Shown: positions 12,543 to 22,202, numbered from the stretch's first letter. The stretch: DNA of 27,877 nucleotides from Mesaphorura yosii (GCA_009869945.1 WIXG01000665.1:1-27877); one strand, 5' to 3'. Numbers and translations are program-made. The notes: generated by a model from the letters alone, not told the origin.

Positions 12543-13327
12543 ATGTACGGCAGTATGAGTTCCGTCGTCAAGGCCGTAGTTCTTAATTTCTTGCTCCTGA
12601 TGCCCTCCTCGCTTGGTCAAAACCAGACGGTCAGCACCGTGGAACTGATCAGTGAGAACAGCACACACAACGACGAGCTCCTGGCGAATCGAGAAGAAAT
12701 TACACCGAATGGAGAGACGTGAGTTTGAATACACCTGAGACTTGTCTTTGCTCTACAGTTGTCATTCTTTACACTCATGCTTATGCTTTTCACAGGGTTG
12801 GTGAGATGTTTCGACAAGCGTCATACGAAATTGTCCAGCTGTCACCACTTGCGTGGATAATGATCCTGGTGCCGCTGATTACGACGATGGCATTCTGTGT
12901 GCTGATTGTGTTCCTCTGCTGCCGCAAGGCGAAGCCTCAGACACACTGCAGTTATGAGCCTAAAAAGTCGGCGGACACAAATCCGAAAGAAGGTAAGTTG
13001 AGACGTTGCATTGCAATATTTCCACGAGGACCGCCGGCCGTGCATAAGAGTAATCCTTTGCTGTATTTTGAATTAGCTTCGCCCAACCTGATGTCGGTGC
13101 CAACTCACGTCGTGGTCAAGGCACCTGCCGGCCAGCCAGCTCCAATTCCATTAACCGGGCTTGTAAATCTACCCAGCGGACAAGGACTGAAACTCATGCC
13201 TAAAAGTCGTAAGTTCAAGCCATAAGCCAAAGTCTCCCATCGCATACTATTTGAGATTCCGGCACGTTTCTACGAATTTATCTCGTCCCTTTCAGATTAC
13301 TACCAGCCAGCAAAGAATTATATTTAA
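12543..13327 (+). CDS. Type I single-pass membrane protein (family member B), 178 aa
   Basis: Exons 12543-12718, 12796-12992, 13077-13208 and 13296-13327; introns of 77, 84 and 87 bases in phases 2, 1 and 1. Signal peptide at residues 1-25 (Val/Leu-rich, ending SSLG), a short ectodomain with N-glycosylation sites N27-Q-T and another N-S-T, then a membrane segment at about 77-99 and a CCRK stop-transfer. The cytoplasmic tail is Lys-, then Pro/Leu-rich, and ends SHYYQPAKNYI. Met5 is an alternative start. The second intron is a multiple of three and has no stop, so retaining it would insert 28 residues in frame; skipping the last splice would end the protein at RKFKP instead. Same exon plan as gene A and the genes to the right. 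Function unknown. Confidence 0.7.
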
Positions 13328-13772
13328 TTCTGACTTCTAACCAGAAATGGACAGAATTTCGCCAGTACGGTAGTTACGTACCAACCTCCTGTATTTCTAC
13401 TTGAGTATCCTAATCAAGATGCGATCTCATTGTATTTAATTACCATGTAACATACGCGCAAGAAAATGTCTAAATTACGCAGCAGCTCAGTCGTAAATCT
13501 CATGCGTATGCGTATAGTTTAAGATTTAGTTTACACCTTTACAAAGTGAAATTATGCAATTCAGTTCAGTCATCCGGCTCCGTCTTTGTATGCACGCGTA
13601 CGGAAGCGTGCTCATGTGCGTGTAAATTACTTTTATATCGGTTATGTTTTAATTTATGAACATAACACGAGTAAAATCATTCAAGTGATTTAGTGCGTGC
13701 GTAACTTATTCTATTCGCTGGCTGGTCGTGTAGATATTTGTATTTTATGTACTGTACTTTGTATTAGTGAAC

Positions 13773-13778
13773 AATAAA
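13773..13778 (+). terminator. Poly(A) signal AATAAA of gene B
   Basis: AATAAA 446 bases after the stop, with an ATTAAA ten bases on (13783-13788). The 15-mer at 13779-13793 recurs near the end of gene C. Confidence 0.55.
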
Positions 13779-14647
13779 TTCAATTAAATGCATATCCAAA
13801 TCCACGAGGTTTCCATCCCATCAAAACTTCTTTCGTAAATGGAACTGGATCGCTGTTATGCAACCGCATCCTTTCTTTGTCACTCCTTCAACCAAATAAT
13901 GGAATCTTTCCGTTCCGCGCAGTCGGTGCAGTGCAGATTGGAGATGTTATATATTTTACTGACCAATACCCTCAGGGCAGAGGCGATATTGTTGTTTGAG
14001 TTTGCATTGCCAAAATGTAAAAATGTAATCTCCCTTTCCCATCCTTTTGTTTGTATTTTTTGTCATCTCGTTTAGTGCATGGCCTCACCTTTCTAAATCT
14101 GCACACGCAACCACCGTGGATAACGAACTAGGTGTATGCACAACAATGTAAGTGTAAAGAATAAAACGCAGATTCAGATTGCGAGTTTAGCGTATATACT
14201 CCAAGCCTCCAAGTTACAATTTATTATTTCTGTTTGCTCACATTTGCAGGTGCAATGCCAAGATTTCAAAACCACTTTATTCAAGTGCGCAGAGAGTCGC
14301 GTCTTTCCACGACCTAATTATTGCGTCTGCTAATAGCAATAAAAGTTGCGCCTATAACAATAACAACATAAGAAAGGCGACTTGAAGCAGTGATTCTGGG
14401 TCACGTACAAGTCACAACCACAGCCAGTTACAGTATTTGAGAACACTTGCTTGAGAAAAGCGCAAGACTTCAATAAAAAATCGTCCGGTCCGTGATTAGA
14501 CAGTAGACCGAGTCGTTCCTTCAGACATCAAAAGTCAAACAAGCCTCTGCACTCTGAAGCGACCCCGACAATGAGGCTATTACGCCTTATACCACCGAGC
14601 CTCCAGTCTCGAAAGTTACCGTGTTAATTTCTCGTCTTCCCATCAAG
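13779..14647. other. Intergenic stretch between genes B and D
   Basis: Frames at 13839-14075 and 14136-14333 have no recognisable domain or splice partners. AATAAA-like words occur near 14339 and 14472. A signal-peptide exon for the next gene is expected somewhere here, but I could not find a convincing one. Confidence 0.4.
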
Positions 14648-14660
14648 CCACCATATCGTG

Positions 14661-15141
14661 ATGAATCTGGAACTGCTCGTGCCCACAATACTCGCTGGAG
14701 TTTCCTTTCTCATTGTGGTGCTGTACTTTCTATGGATATTTTATGGGGAGATACAGGAATTCAAAGGTAATTAAATCTTATGTCTCTCCTTTCTTGTGGT
14801 GTTTAACTCGTTTGTTTTCTTAAACAGAGAAACCGATGGTGGTGCAGGTGTGGAGGAATCAGTCGGTGCTAATTCCGTCAAACACATCTAACTCCATGGC
14901 TAGTGGGGGCTCTAGTCAATCGTCATTCAGCGCAGTCGCTGTCGTAGGGGTCTCACTGTCGCCGCAAACGCAAGTCGAAATAGAATCACAACAGCGGCAG
15001 GTTCGATCGGCGAAGCCGGTGAGGACGGGAGCCCAGCAAGGAACGACGCAACAGCAGCAGCACTCGCCGACGAGGTCGCAGGGCGCAATCAATCCAGGGT
15101 TTGTGTCGTCAACGCTTGAATTGGACAGGAGTTCTCCATAA
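14661..15141 (+). CDS. Single-pass membrane protein (family member D), at least 139 aa
   Basis: Exons 14661-14766 and 14828-15141 with a 61-base phase 1 intron. As modelled, the protein starts right before the membrane segment (residues 5-27, rich in V, L, I and F), which is followed by WIFYGEIQEFK, much like WLIFHTESVEFQK at the same place in gene A. The tail of about 105 residues is rich in Ser, Gln, Val and Thr, with QQQQ. There is no signal peptide, so either it is a signal-anchor protein or a first exon is missing: a pyrimidine-rich acceptor ends at 14647 and would enter this frame with one base to complete a codon, the phase 2 junction used by genes A, B, C and E. Function unknown. Confidence 0.6.
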
Positions 15142-15521
15142 AAAAAGCAGAACTCAGGACACAAAGAATTGTCATTTCGGGTTCCTTCAGAACGAGCTGA
15201 AATGAAAACCATAAAGTCGGGACTTAAATACAGAGCTGTGATTCTTGTTGCCTTTGAGGAATGACGTGATTCAGTAATTCAGACAAAAGGAAACGCAAAT
15301 ATTATTGGAGAATTATTCTACCTTCCAGTACTTTAATTTCAGGCAGCCGAGAAGGTGCGTTGGTGGTGTCGTAGCAATTTTCATATTGACTTTTACCGAA
15401 CTTACCTGTACTTTGTGCGGCTACAAATTACACGCAAGCTTCATTGCAAAATATCGATTGTTACATTTAAATACCTTCATGACTTTAATTAATTTTAATG
15501 TTAAGATTTCGTATTTGTTCT

Positions 15522-15527
15522 AATAAA
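15522..15527 (+). terminator. Poly(A) signal AATAAA of gene D
   Basis: AATAAA 381 bases after the stop at 15141. Confidence 0.5.
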
Positions 15528-16913
15528 GACGAGTATCACAATGATACGATTCGTGCCGTCTCAACTGGAGCCAAACATCTTTCGCTTTGGCCTCCTCTAA
15601 CTAATGAGTCAACCTCTCAACTTAATCTCAGTTAGGATGTTAAGAAGACTTGCCTCTTGTTAACAAAGCCTTGATTCTGTAGTAATCTATTGAGTACGGT
15701 AAGTTTATGGCCCTTTTAATGAATCAGTTAAGTCAATTGAAGGAACTCCTCGTCATTATATCGTGTCTCGTGTGGAATCCTCGTTCACGCGCATTGATCA
15801 TGGCACAAGAAATACATATGCTGCGAAGTGACATTCTGACTCCAGAGAAGCGTCTGCGTCTGGAGCCCAGCCAAACCTGGATGCTGCTAAAGTTGATAAT
15901 ATTCCATGAATTTCGCCCGACTTGCTCCGTACGCTTAGTAAATACACTACACACGATGACACGGTATAGTCAGCTGCTGTTGCTAGCTGTGCACATGTAA
16001 AGGTCATATCAGTTAAGGACCTTTGTAGACTCATTCTAGTGGTATTGTGTTAGGTCTTTCGTCCGTAAATTATCTCTTGTTATTGACTTGCCGCTGCTGC
16101 TATTAGGTAATGTTGTGGATTAAAGCGTAGCGAAGCAAAAGTATTTATATCTCTCCAGCCAAGCATTTTGTAATGTAATACGCCCACATGATGCGACTCA
16201 TACACTCGTACATATCGTGTAGCAGAGCGAAGAGACGGACAAGAAGCCACACACAAGCAAGAGTACGAAGACTCAATCATTAGCGAGTTGACTGCGTCCA
16301 GAGTGTCTCAATTCGCATCTCTCACGGCCCATCATCGAAACATCGCATCGGTAGACTTGGACTTCACCATTTAGTGATCTTAGAGAAGCAGTGCAGGCTT
16401 TAATTTTTATCAGTTCAGATTTTATTTTGCTGTTTGCACTGCACGCATTCAGCCTTATTGCAGTTGACCTTATTCCAGATTCGGTTCCACAAGACAACTT
16501 GACAGTGACAGCTGAAGCAATTTCTAAATTCAATTTCAATGTTGCACTTCTGTACTGCTGTAAGCCCGTGCTAATGCTCGAACTCTCGAAACAACTTTTA
16601 ATTGGTGTTTTGCACGTAAACAAACCACACTCAATAACAAAGGCAAGCTCAAGTTATATTTATCGCTCATTTGCATTTGGACTGTGCAAAAGTACGACGG
16701 AGAAACCTCATTCGAGTTCATCTTTGGGTTTGTTGTGGCAAAGTGAGACAGAAACCACATCGTGAACGCTGCTTAGCAAAATACTAGGGTTAGTGACTGA
16801 CCAGGTTGCTAACTTTCCATTCCCATTACGTTGGATGCCCGTACCGTTTTCGGTCAGTCAGAATGCTTCAGTCCACGTCCAGTTTATTGTTCAGTTCTTT
16901 GCGGCAGCACGTC
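15528..16913. other. Intergenic stretch between genes D and C
   Basis: Overlapping frames at 15707-16034 and 16391-16765 were read on both strands. The 16391 frame starts at GTG, and neither has domains or matching splice sites. Nothing else was recognised; the right end is 5' flank of gene C. Confidence 0.45.
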
Positions 16914-17520
16914 ATGAAGGGCACCGTGCCACTCCTAATTTGGTTTCTCTGCACTGTTCTTCAAACTTCAGTCACCTGTTTTACGATACCCGAAAGACTG
17001 GATCGGTAAGGCACTCAATCCTGACTTTCGTTTAATGTGATCAACTAATCTCATCAATTGTATTTGTATTCGTGTACAGATACACAATTATCACTGCGAG
17101 AAATAAGAGTGTAGATGCAGATGTGCCAAGTGGGAGCAACTCCACATTATTAATCACAGCACCGATTGCAGCTGGAATCTTCCTAACAGTCATCATGTTC
17201 TTTTATTGCATTCTTTTTAAAGATTTAACCAAGAAGACTGGTAGCGAAGTATCAGTCGAAAACTATGAAAGTATATGTTTACCCGTCATTATTCATTATC
17301 ATCAGGTTGTTCTAGTTCTGACATTGGGCTCTTGTGCTGTATTGTTGCAGGACTGCCGAATGTACCTGATTTTGACGCGCAACCACCTTCGACATCGACA
17401 TCAACGCAGGCTGCTGCTACAAATTATGGTTACGTCCCGGGGCCTGGCGGAGAGCCTGGAGCAAGTTCAAGCTCAAGCGGTTATCAAACCACAACGGTCA
17501 GCGTTGAACCCGTCAACTGA
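16914..17520 (+). CDS. Type I single-pass membrane protein (family member C), 150 aa
   Basis: Exons 16914-17005, 17080-17270 and 17351-17520; introns of 74 and 80 bases in phases 2 and 1. The Met at 16914 gives a clean signal peptide of about 22 residues ending SVTC; an in-frame Met at 16863 would only lengthen the N-terminus. The ectodomain has sequons N39-K-S and N51-S-T, then a membrane segment at about 54-77 followed by KDLTKK. The cytoplasmic tail is Pro, Ser, Thr and Gly rich (GYVPGPGGEPGASSSSS) and ends VSVEPVN. Exon 3 is also open in another frame, reached if the 80-base intron is kept, giving a longer basic tail ending at 17563; I prefer the spliced form because the tail composition fits the other members. 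Function unknown. Confidence 0.65.
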
Positions 17521-17954
17521 CACCGCTGACGTCAGCGGTGAGCAATTTGCGTCCAGTGAGTGAACCCATGAGGTGCTTGCCGTGGTGCTCCTGCCTTCGA
17601 CACATATCAGACGTGCAACTAGAATTCTCGACAGATCACTTCCAGACTGATGTCTACTATTTGTTTCAATTTTATATTTCTGTTTGTTCCTTTTATACTA
17701 GCGAATTCTAATCTTCATTTCTTCATGTAATTACTACTTTATGTAAGTAGACCAGATTTGCTCTTCTTTTCTCTCGCATTAATGCTTAATTGTTTTTTTA
17801 GAACGTATTGTTGCAATTATGCACATTAATTGACTGAACAGAACCTCTGAACCCGCAAAGAGAGGGCTCGGCAAAGTTATAACCATGTGACCTAAATTCG
17901 CGTCTTCTGCTCACTCTCTCGTGCCAAATACTCCGTGAATATGTACAAGTATTT

Positions 17955-17978
17955 ATTAAATTGTTCAATTAAATGCAT
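17955..17978 (+). terminator. Probable poly(A) region of gene C
   Basis: Two ATTAAA variants (17955-17960 and 17968-17973) lie in an AT-rich patch 435 bases after the stop. No AATAAA was seen. The same 15 bases as at the end of gene B cover 17964-17978. Confidence 0.4.
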
Positions 17979-18501
17979 CACGCTCACGCAACGAATACAC
18001 CTCTTCGTCTCATGTTCATGTGCCTGCCCGACTTTACTCATTCACTTGGAACGTCATTAGCCTAGCCTGAGTCAGAGGAAGCATTTGCCAAAATGAAAAT
18101 TGGCTTATTGTCCTTATATCACAAGAGGATGATGACGGCATCACAACGGAAATTTAAATGCCTTATCGTTCACTTAATTCGAAGAAACCACAAGGCACTA
18201 TTAAGCAGTAAACAGGCGACAACAGCATTGGACTTGGATTGCACGAAAAGCAAAGGAATATATTTACACTGTACTTCTGTAATCAAACTCAAAAAGACAA
18301 TGAAACGACGCAGAAATCACGACCGCAGTACACAAGACATTGACTTACAATTCCTATTACCCGTTGGCATTCCACAATTATTTCGCAAAGGCCAAGTCTT
18401 CAGTGTCCACATATTTTTCTAGATTGAGAACTCATATTTTCGGGTTTTCACCAGTGTAGTAGTGCAAAGTGGAGAATGAGGATAGCTTATTCGTTCCTCG
18501 A
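17979..18501. other. Intergenic stretch between genes C and E
   Basis: A 109-codon frame at 18093-18422 starts with ATG in a fair context (GCCAAAATG) but is basic, without domain or signal peptide, and cannot be told from chance. Just before gene E, a short upstream frame starts with ATG at 18477 and stops within the gene in another frame. Confidence 0.4.
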
Positions 18502-19005
18502 ATGGCTACGAGGCGATTACTGAAATCGCACTGCTCTCTGATCTTGATTCTGGGTGGTTCTTTGCGCTGCTGGGGCCACGGCCTAGAGATCTCCAGGAAT
18601 GTAAAGAACCAGTTTGAAGTGTCTGAAGATGATTTCAGGTAAGAAGCGAACGGTACTTATCTCTTGTATTGTCTGTTTCACGAACGTCTTTAATCTTTAC
18701 ATTACTCTGTATTGACCTCCAGCCCCGAAGATTACAACCACCCACACGGCGCTGAGAAACCCACGTCGCTCACGATCCTTATCGCAATTGCCTTCATTGG
18801 AGCTGTTTCTGCCACCCTGCTCGTGTCTCTAATCGTCTACATCGCCATTTCGTTCATAGTGGACTTTATAAATATGTGCTGCAGAGCTCAGGACGAAGCT
18901 GTGGAAAGTGCATCCGACCTCGACGAAAAGGCCACACGTTCTGACTTTAGTCACTTCATCGGAAGCAGCAGTAGCTCCGTTGAATCCAAGTCGTCCAATG
19001 AATAG
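18502..19005 (+). CDS. Type I single-pass membrane protein (family member E), 139 aa
   Basis: Exons 18502-18638 and 18723-19005 with an 84-base phase 2 intron (donor CAG/GTAAGA, acceptor CCTCCAG). The N-terminus has basic residues then a hydrophobic stretch (LILILGGSL), a signal peptide of about 25 residues. The ectodomain is short and acidic, then a long membrane segment at about 62-92 (L, I, A, V rich) is followed by the cysteine-containing INMCCRAQDE. The tail is acidic and Ser-rich, ending SSSSSVESKSSNE. It lacks the phase 1 intron after the membrane segment found in A to D, so membrane segment and tail share one exon. No sequon was seen. Transcribed toward the minus-strand gene at 19249. 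Function unknown. Confidence 0.65.
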
Positions 19006-19096
19006 TTTGTAGTTGACTGAATCCATGTCCAATCTCCTATCTATATAAGACTGAAGTAAACGCTACAAGTTTAAACAATACTCAGGCATCACAACG

Positions 19097-19105
19097 TTTA
19101 TTAAA
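19097..19105. terminator. Shared two-way poly(A) element of gene E and the Gly-rich gene
   Basis: TTTATTAAA reads ATTAAA on the plus strand (19100-19105), 95 bases after the stop of gene E, and AATAAA on the minus strand (19102-19097), 147 bases after the stop of the Gly-rich gene. Confidence 0.5.
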
Positions 19106-19248
19106 TGCAACGAAGGTGTACACACAGGAAATGATTAAAATATTAAATACAGCTAAGTACGAAGGAGTAATGGCGATAAAGGTGGTAATGATCAACATGA
19201 ATACGGTGTGGACATAAAATGGGAATAAAGCTCTTCAATGTCCAATTC

Positions 19249-19660
19249 TCAATAGAATCCGCCATATCTTCCATATCCGAATCTATCTCCCCAACCACCA
19301 CCATAACCGCCATAACCGCCATAGCCACCGCCCCATCCGTTGCCAAAACCTGTACACGAATAATTCATTCATAGTTCAAGTTCAGACTGGTATATTATTC
19401 AACAAGTCACAAGTTAGTTCTTACCTCTGCCATAACCGCCCCAACCGCCACCGCCAAAGCGGTGATGATGGTGGTGCTGTTCAGCTACTTCCAAATCGCT
19501 TGGTTCATTGGATCCCATGCTCCCGATTGCAGCTGTGTGAGCAAGAGCCACGAAGCAGAGAAGGAGTGCGAAAGCGGTCTGCGATTTCGGGGCGAAATAT
19601 CAAATATTAGACGAAAGCACCAACAAATAATGAGAATTGTTGACTTACGATTGTTTTCAT
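19249..19660 (-). CDS. Secreted glycine-rich protein, 88 aa
   Basis: Minus-strand exons 19660-19649 (only 12 bases, MKTI), 19578-19425 and 19349-19249; introns of 70 and 75 bases. Signal peptide at residues 1-19 (MKTITAFALLLCFVALAHT). The mature part begins with an acidic linker (SNEPSDLEVAEQ), then five His, then Gly/Tyr/Trp-rich repeats of the GGYGGYGG and GGGWG type to the end YGGFY. Such proteins in arthropods serve as cuticle components or antimicrobial peptides; the sequence does not decide which. The very short first exon and two-intron plan are usual for these genes. Has a good TATA/Inr promoter, fitting a strongly or tissue-specifically expressed gene. Confidence 0.85.
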
Positions 19661-19762
19661 TATTAAATGCGGGACTGCGATTTAACTTGGTGTCAGGGTA
19701 AAGATCGCTCCAAAAGGTGCAAATCGGAATTGTGAAGTCTCTTCAGTATTGTCAAAAATGTT

Positions 19763-19799
19763 CAACTGATTCTGGAAGCACCAAAGCTCAACTTTTATA
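19763..19799 (-). promoter_or_regulatory. TATA box and initiator of the Gly-rich gene
   Basis: On the minus strand TATAAAAG (19799-19792) is followed about 32 bases on by TCAGTTG (19769-19763), the arthropod initiator. The predicted 5' UTR is about 107 bases to the ATG at 19660. Confidence 0.7.
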
Positions 19800-20004
19800 C
19801 CAATTGCTCCCAAGAGTGAGGTAGTACAGGCATGACGATAAACGACTGGGGACAACAATGTCCCTGGAAAACAACAGCGAGTATGACCTGCATCACTGGC
19901 TTGTTGTTGTTGTCGCGAATCTATCATTATTGGGTTAGCATTTCTTTTCTGCACTGCAGTGTGACGATCATTGTCAATGCAAGAAATTCCCATTTTTTGC
20001 AGCG

Positions 20005-20010
20005 TTTATT
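20005..20010 (-). terminator. Poly(A) signal AATAAA of the orphan gene at 20047
   Basis: On the minus strand AATAAA comes 37 bases after the stop at 20047, which also supports the reality of that gene. Confidence 0.55.
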
Positions 20011-20046
20011 AAGTCATATCATGTTTGCCTTCTGCAAAATACCGGT

Positions 20047-20534
20047 TCAATCCTCAACACAACGCGCAAATTCAGAGGTTGTAGACGTGTGATCGAGAAG
20101 TGACTCAGGCGTGCGCATCACTATTTGTTGTGATTTACAGCAATTCTGGACTGTGACGCATGAGGGTCGCAATTTGATCAAAGCGGTGTAAACAAGACAA
20201 GCAGCAGTCATCTTGTTACCAGCCATTTTCTTGGAATCACTGCAGGAAACGTCAGTAGGATTGAATTAAAAGCCGGATTCGAACGGAATGCATTTGACAT
20301 TATCCTACGAATAAACCCTGAAGTCTAACCTTGGCGTTGGAATGAGAAAATGGCCCTCTAACTGAATTAATTTCAGGGTCGAAAGGTTACGACAAATATT
20401 AAGATACTGGAGCGTCATTGGAGATTTCTTTAAAGGACGTAATTTCTTAACATGCTCGTTAGTCTGACAATCGATGATATCTCGCTTTGTGTCCTTGTTT
20501 GCAGTGCTGAACGAAGTTCCAGCCAAACCAAATC
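20047..20534 (-). CDS. Orphan protein, N-terminal part not found
   Basis: Two minus-strand exons, 20534-20330 and 20239-20047, stay open and in phase over a 90-base intron (donor AAG/GTTAGA, weak; acceptor TTCCTGCAG, good). The upstream acceptor CGTTCCAG enters with two bases of a split codon, so at least one more exon lies at higher coordinates. The readable part has about 130 residues: GLAGTSFSTANKDTKRDII, a Leu/Lys-rich stretch (KKLRPLKKSPMTLQYLN, then LSTLKLIQLEG) that looks faintly like a leucine-rich repeat, then a Cys-containing C-terminus ending FARCVED. No family recognised. An AATAAA 37 bases past the stop supports it. Confidence 0.4.
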
Positions 20535-20826
20535 CTGGAACGATGAATTATGCTTGTACAAGTATACGCGTTCGATTTTGTACAGGTTACATACAAGTGA
20601 AAAACCACAACCACTAGAATATGAAATATGAAGACGATCCTTGTCTACTCATCCGAATCCTGACAGCCAACTCGTTTCGTTTAAGATTGTCCAGCAATAA
20701 ATATGTGGTCTGGCAACGCTTTGTTCATGTCTTTGTACGAGACTCAGTGTCACATTTGCACAAAAGCACTCGATTCAATCGACGCAGCTGCAGAGTCCGA
20801 GTGCCCCTCCGTCAGAAGATCGGGAT

Positions 20827-21376
20827 ATGACAATACAAAAGTAAGTTAGTGGGTGATGCAATGCAGCGTAGGCAGGGACGACATTATTGGTGGGTTGATT
20901 TTCTTTCAGGAGCGGACATTTCCACAAATTCCTCTCCGTATGCCACAAAAAACCCATGCATTTAACAGAGAAATTGACTTCAGTGCTCAAACCACGAGTC
21001 CGAGATTTAGAAATGGAATTAAGCCACAAGTCGCGAACGATTGCAAGCCTTGTCGGGATGAATACACAACTCACGGCTCACACGTACGAGTGCCAGGAAA
21101 CACTGTGTTCAGCGCTGCTCGTGAATCACATGAAGTCACATATTTTATCTTTGTGCTATCTGATTGTTCCAGAAACATTTGTACCATGAAAACGATAGAC
21201 TGGAAGCTGAATTGAAGCAATTGAAAAGCAATTCCGAGAAGCAATTTTGCCAACTCCATGCAACAATACATGAGAAGGTATACGATAAGCAACAATCTTG
21301 TTTCAACGCAACTGATTCACTACTTAAATTTCATGATTATGACTGACAGGATGATTGGATACAGAAACTCGAATGA
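20827..21376 (+). CDS. Coiled-coil orphan protein, about 118 aa, start uncertain
   Basis: Exons 20827-20840, 20910-21120, 21173-21277 and 21350-21376, with introns of 69, 52 and 72 bases; the frame is kept across all. The first donor GTAAGT and the 72-base intron are strong, and the 52-base intron (GTGAAT) is less so. The reading frame is open for about 100 bases upstream of the Met at 20827, so the true start may lie in an earlier exon. The product has no signal peptide; helices such as LKPRVRDLEMELSHKSRTI and HENDRLEAELKQLKSNSEK are heptad-like with many charged residues, so a coiled coil is likely, and it ends DDWIQKLE. No family recognised. Its end is 24 bases from the poly(A) signal of the convergent RidA gene. 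Confidence 0.5.
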
Positions 21377-21399
21377 AGCTGAGCAATGAGAAAATTCTC

Positions 21400-21405
21400 T
21401 TTATT
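21400..21405 (-). terminator. Poly(A) signal AATAAA of RidA copy 1
   Basis: On the minus strand AATAAA lies 63 bases after the stop at 21468, so the transcript ends almost at the end of the convergent coiled-coil gene. Confidence 0.7.
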
Positions 21406-21467
21406 CAAGCAGGTCAAATTCAAACTCAACGATTTTAGAACCCCAGTAACTCTTGCATAAATGTTGT

Positions 21468-22202
21468 TCACTCGTCCACAATGTCGGCAACCACTGCAAC
21501 AGCCTCGATTTCAATCAGGGCGTTCTGCAATAAATAAGTATTCAAAACATCGTTGAACATTCACTGCATTTTGCATTGCAAATGGCAACAGTCCTTGCCT
21601 TTGGTAAGACGGAAACTTGGTAGCACGCACGCGCTGGATAATGATCATTGAAATCTATATGTCAACCAACAAATAAATACAATAAATCCTCTAGTCACAA
21701 TTGTTGTTAAATTCGTTCTCTCGTACGGTCTCTCCCAACTCACATTCAGCGTAGACTTTATTCACAGCGCTGAAGTTGCCAAAATCCGAGAGTAGGACGG
21801 TCGTTTTCACAACTGCAATTCGTAATTTCAATTTACAAGGACGCAAAACGAAAAAAGGTGGACGCATAACATCTACCATTCTTGTGTGAGATTCCAGCCG
21901 CCTTCAACACGTGTCCCAAGTTGTCCAGAGTTAACCGCGTCTGTGCTTCAATTCCTTCCACCAAATCACCTTGCACTGTCATTCCAATCTGGCCGGACAG
22001 GAACAAAGTGTCCCCGACTTGGATTGCCTGACTGCAAAAGAGTAACAAGAGATAAAATACAGCAATTGAAAAATGAAAACGCTTAACGCGAGTAGGAGCA
22101 GACTTCTGCGTGCCCTGCCGTATGAATTAATTACCTGAAAGGCCCAATCGGTGCTGGAGCGTCCTTTGTGGAAATCACTTTGCGTGCCAAAGTGACGGGC
22201 AT
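21468..22202 (-). CDS. UK114: RidA/UK114 family enamine/imine deaminase, copy 1, 134 aa
   Basis: Reactive intermediate deaminase that hydrolyses 2-aminoacrylate and related enamines; RidA proteins are trimers with active sites between subunits. Minus-strand exons 22202-22135, 22031-21877, 21812-21744, 21654-21599 and 21524-21468. Family signatures in order: GPFSQAIQVGDTLFLSGQIG, TLDNLGHVLKAAGIS, VVKTTVLLSD, the YPARACYQV strand with the Arg that binds the substrate carboxylate, and the C-terminal ALIEIEAVAV. Length matches the usual 130-137. The last intron (21598-21525) has a GC donor (AAAG/GCAAGG). The intron positions and phases are the same as in the neighbouring copy at 22915-23666, so the two arose by tandem duplication after the introns were in place. 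Confidence 0.95.
21525..21598 (-). other. GC-AG intron in RidA copy 1
   Basis: The reading frame requires the exon to end at AAAG followed by GCAAGG, and the acceptor is TTTATTGCAG. The paralogue has a normal GTGAGT donor at the same place. Confidence 0.85.

Noticed and set aside
14571..14647. ATG at 14571 as the missing first exon of gene D, ending in phase 2 at 14620
   Set aside because: The intron to the acceptor at 14647 would be only 27 bases, too short to be spliced, and the peptide is not a signal peptide.
16391..16765. A 124-codon frame with a hydrophobic start
   Set aside because: Begins at GTG, has no in-frame ATG near the start and a competing minus-strand frame. Considered as a sixth membrane protein, but no splice phases fit.
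18093..18422. A 109-codon plus-strand frame starting with ATG
   Set aside because: Fair start context but very basic, no domain, no poly(A) signal before gene E. Kept only as a note in the spacer entry.
20255..20285. A GTTCGAATCC word on the minus strand, like a tRNA T-arm
   Set aside because: The flanks do not form a five-pair T stem and no anticodon or acceptor arm was found; it lies in an intron of the orphan gene.
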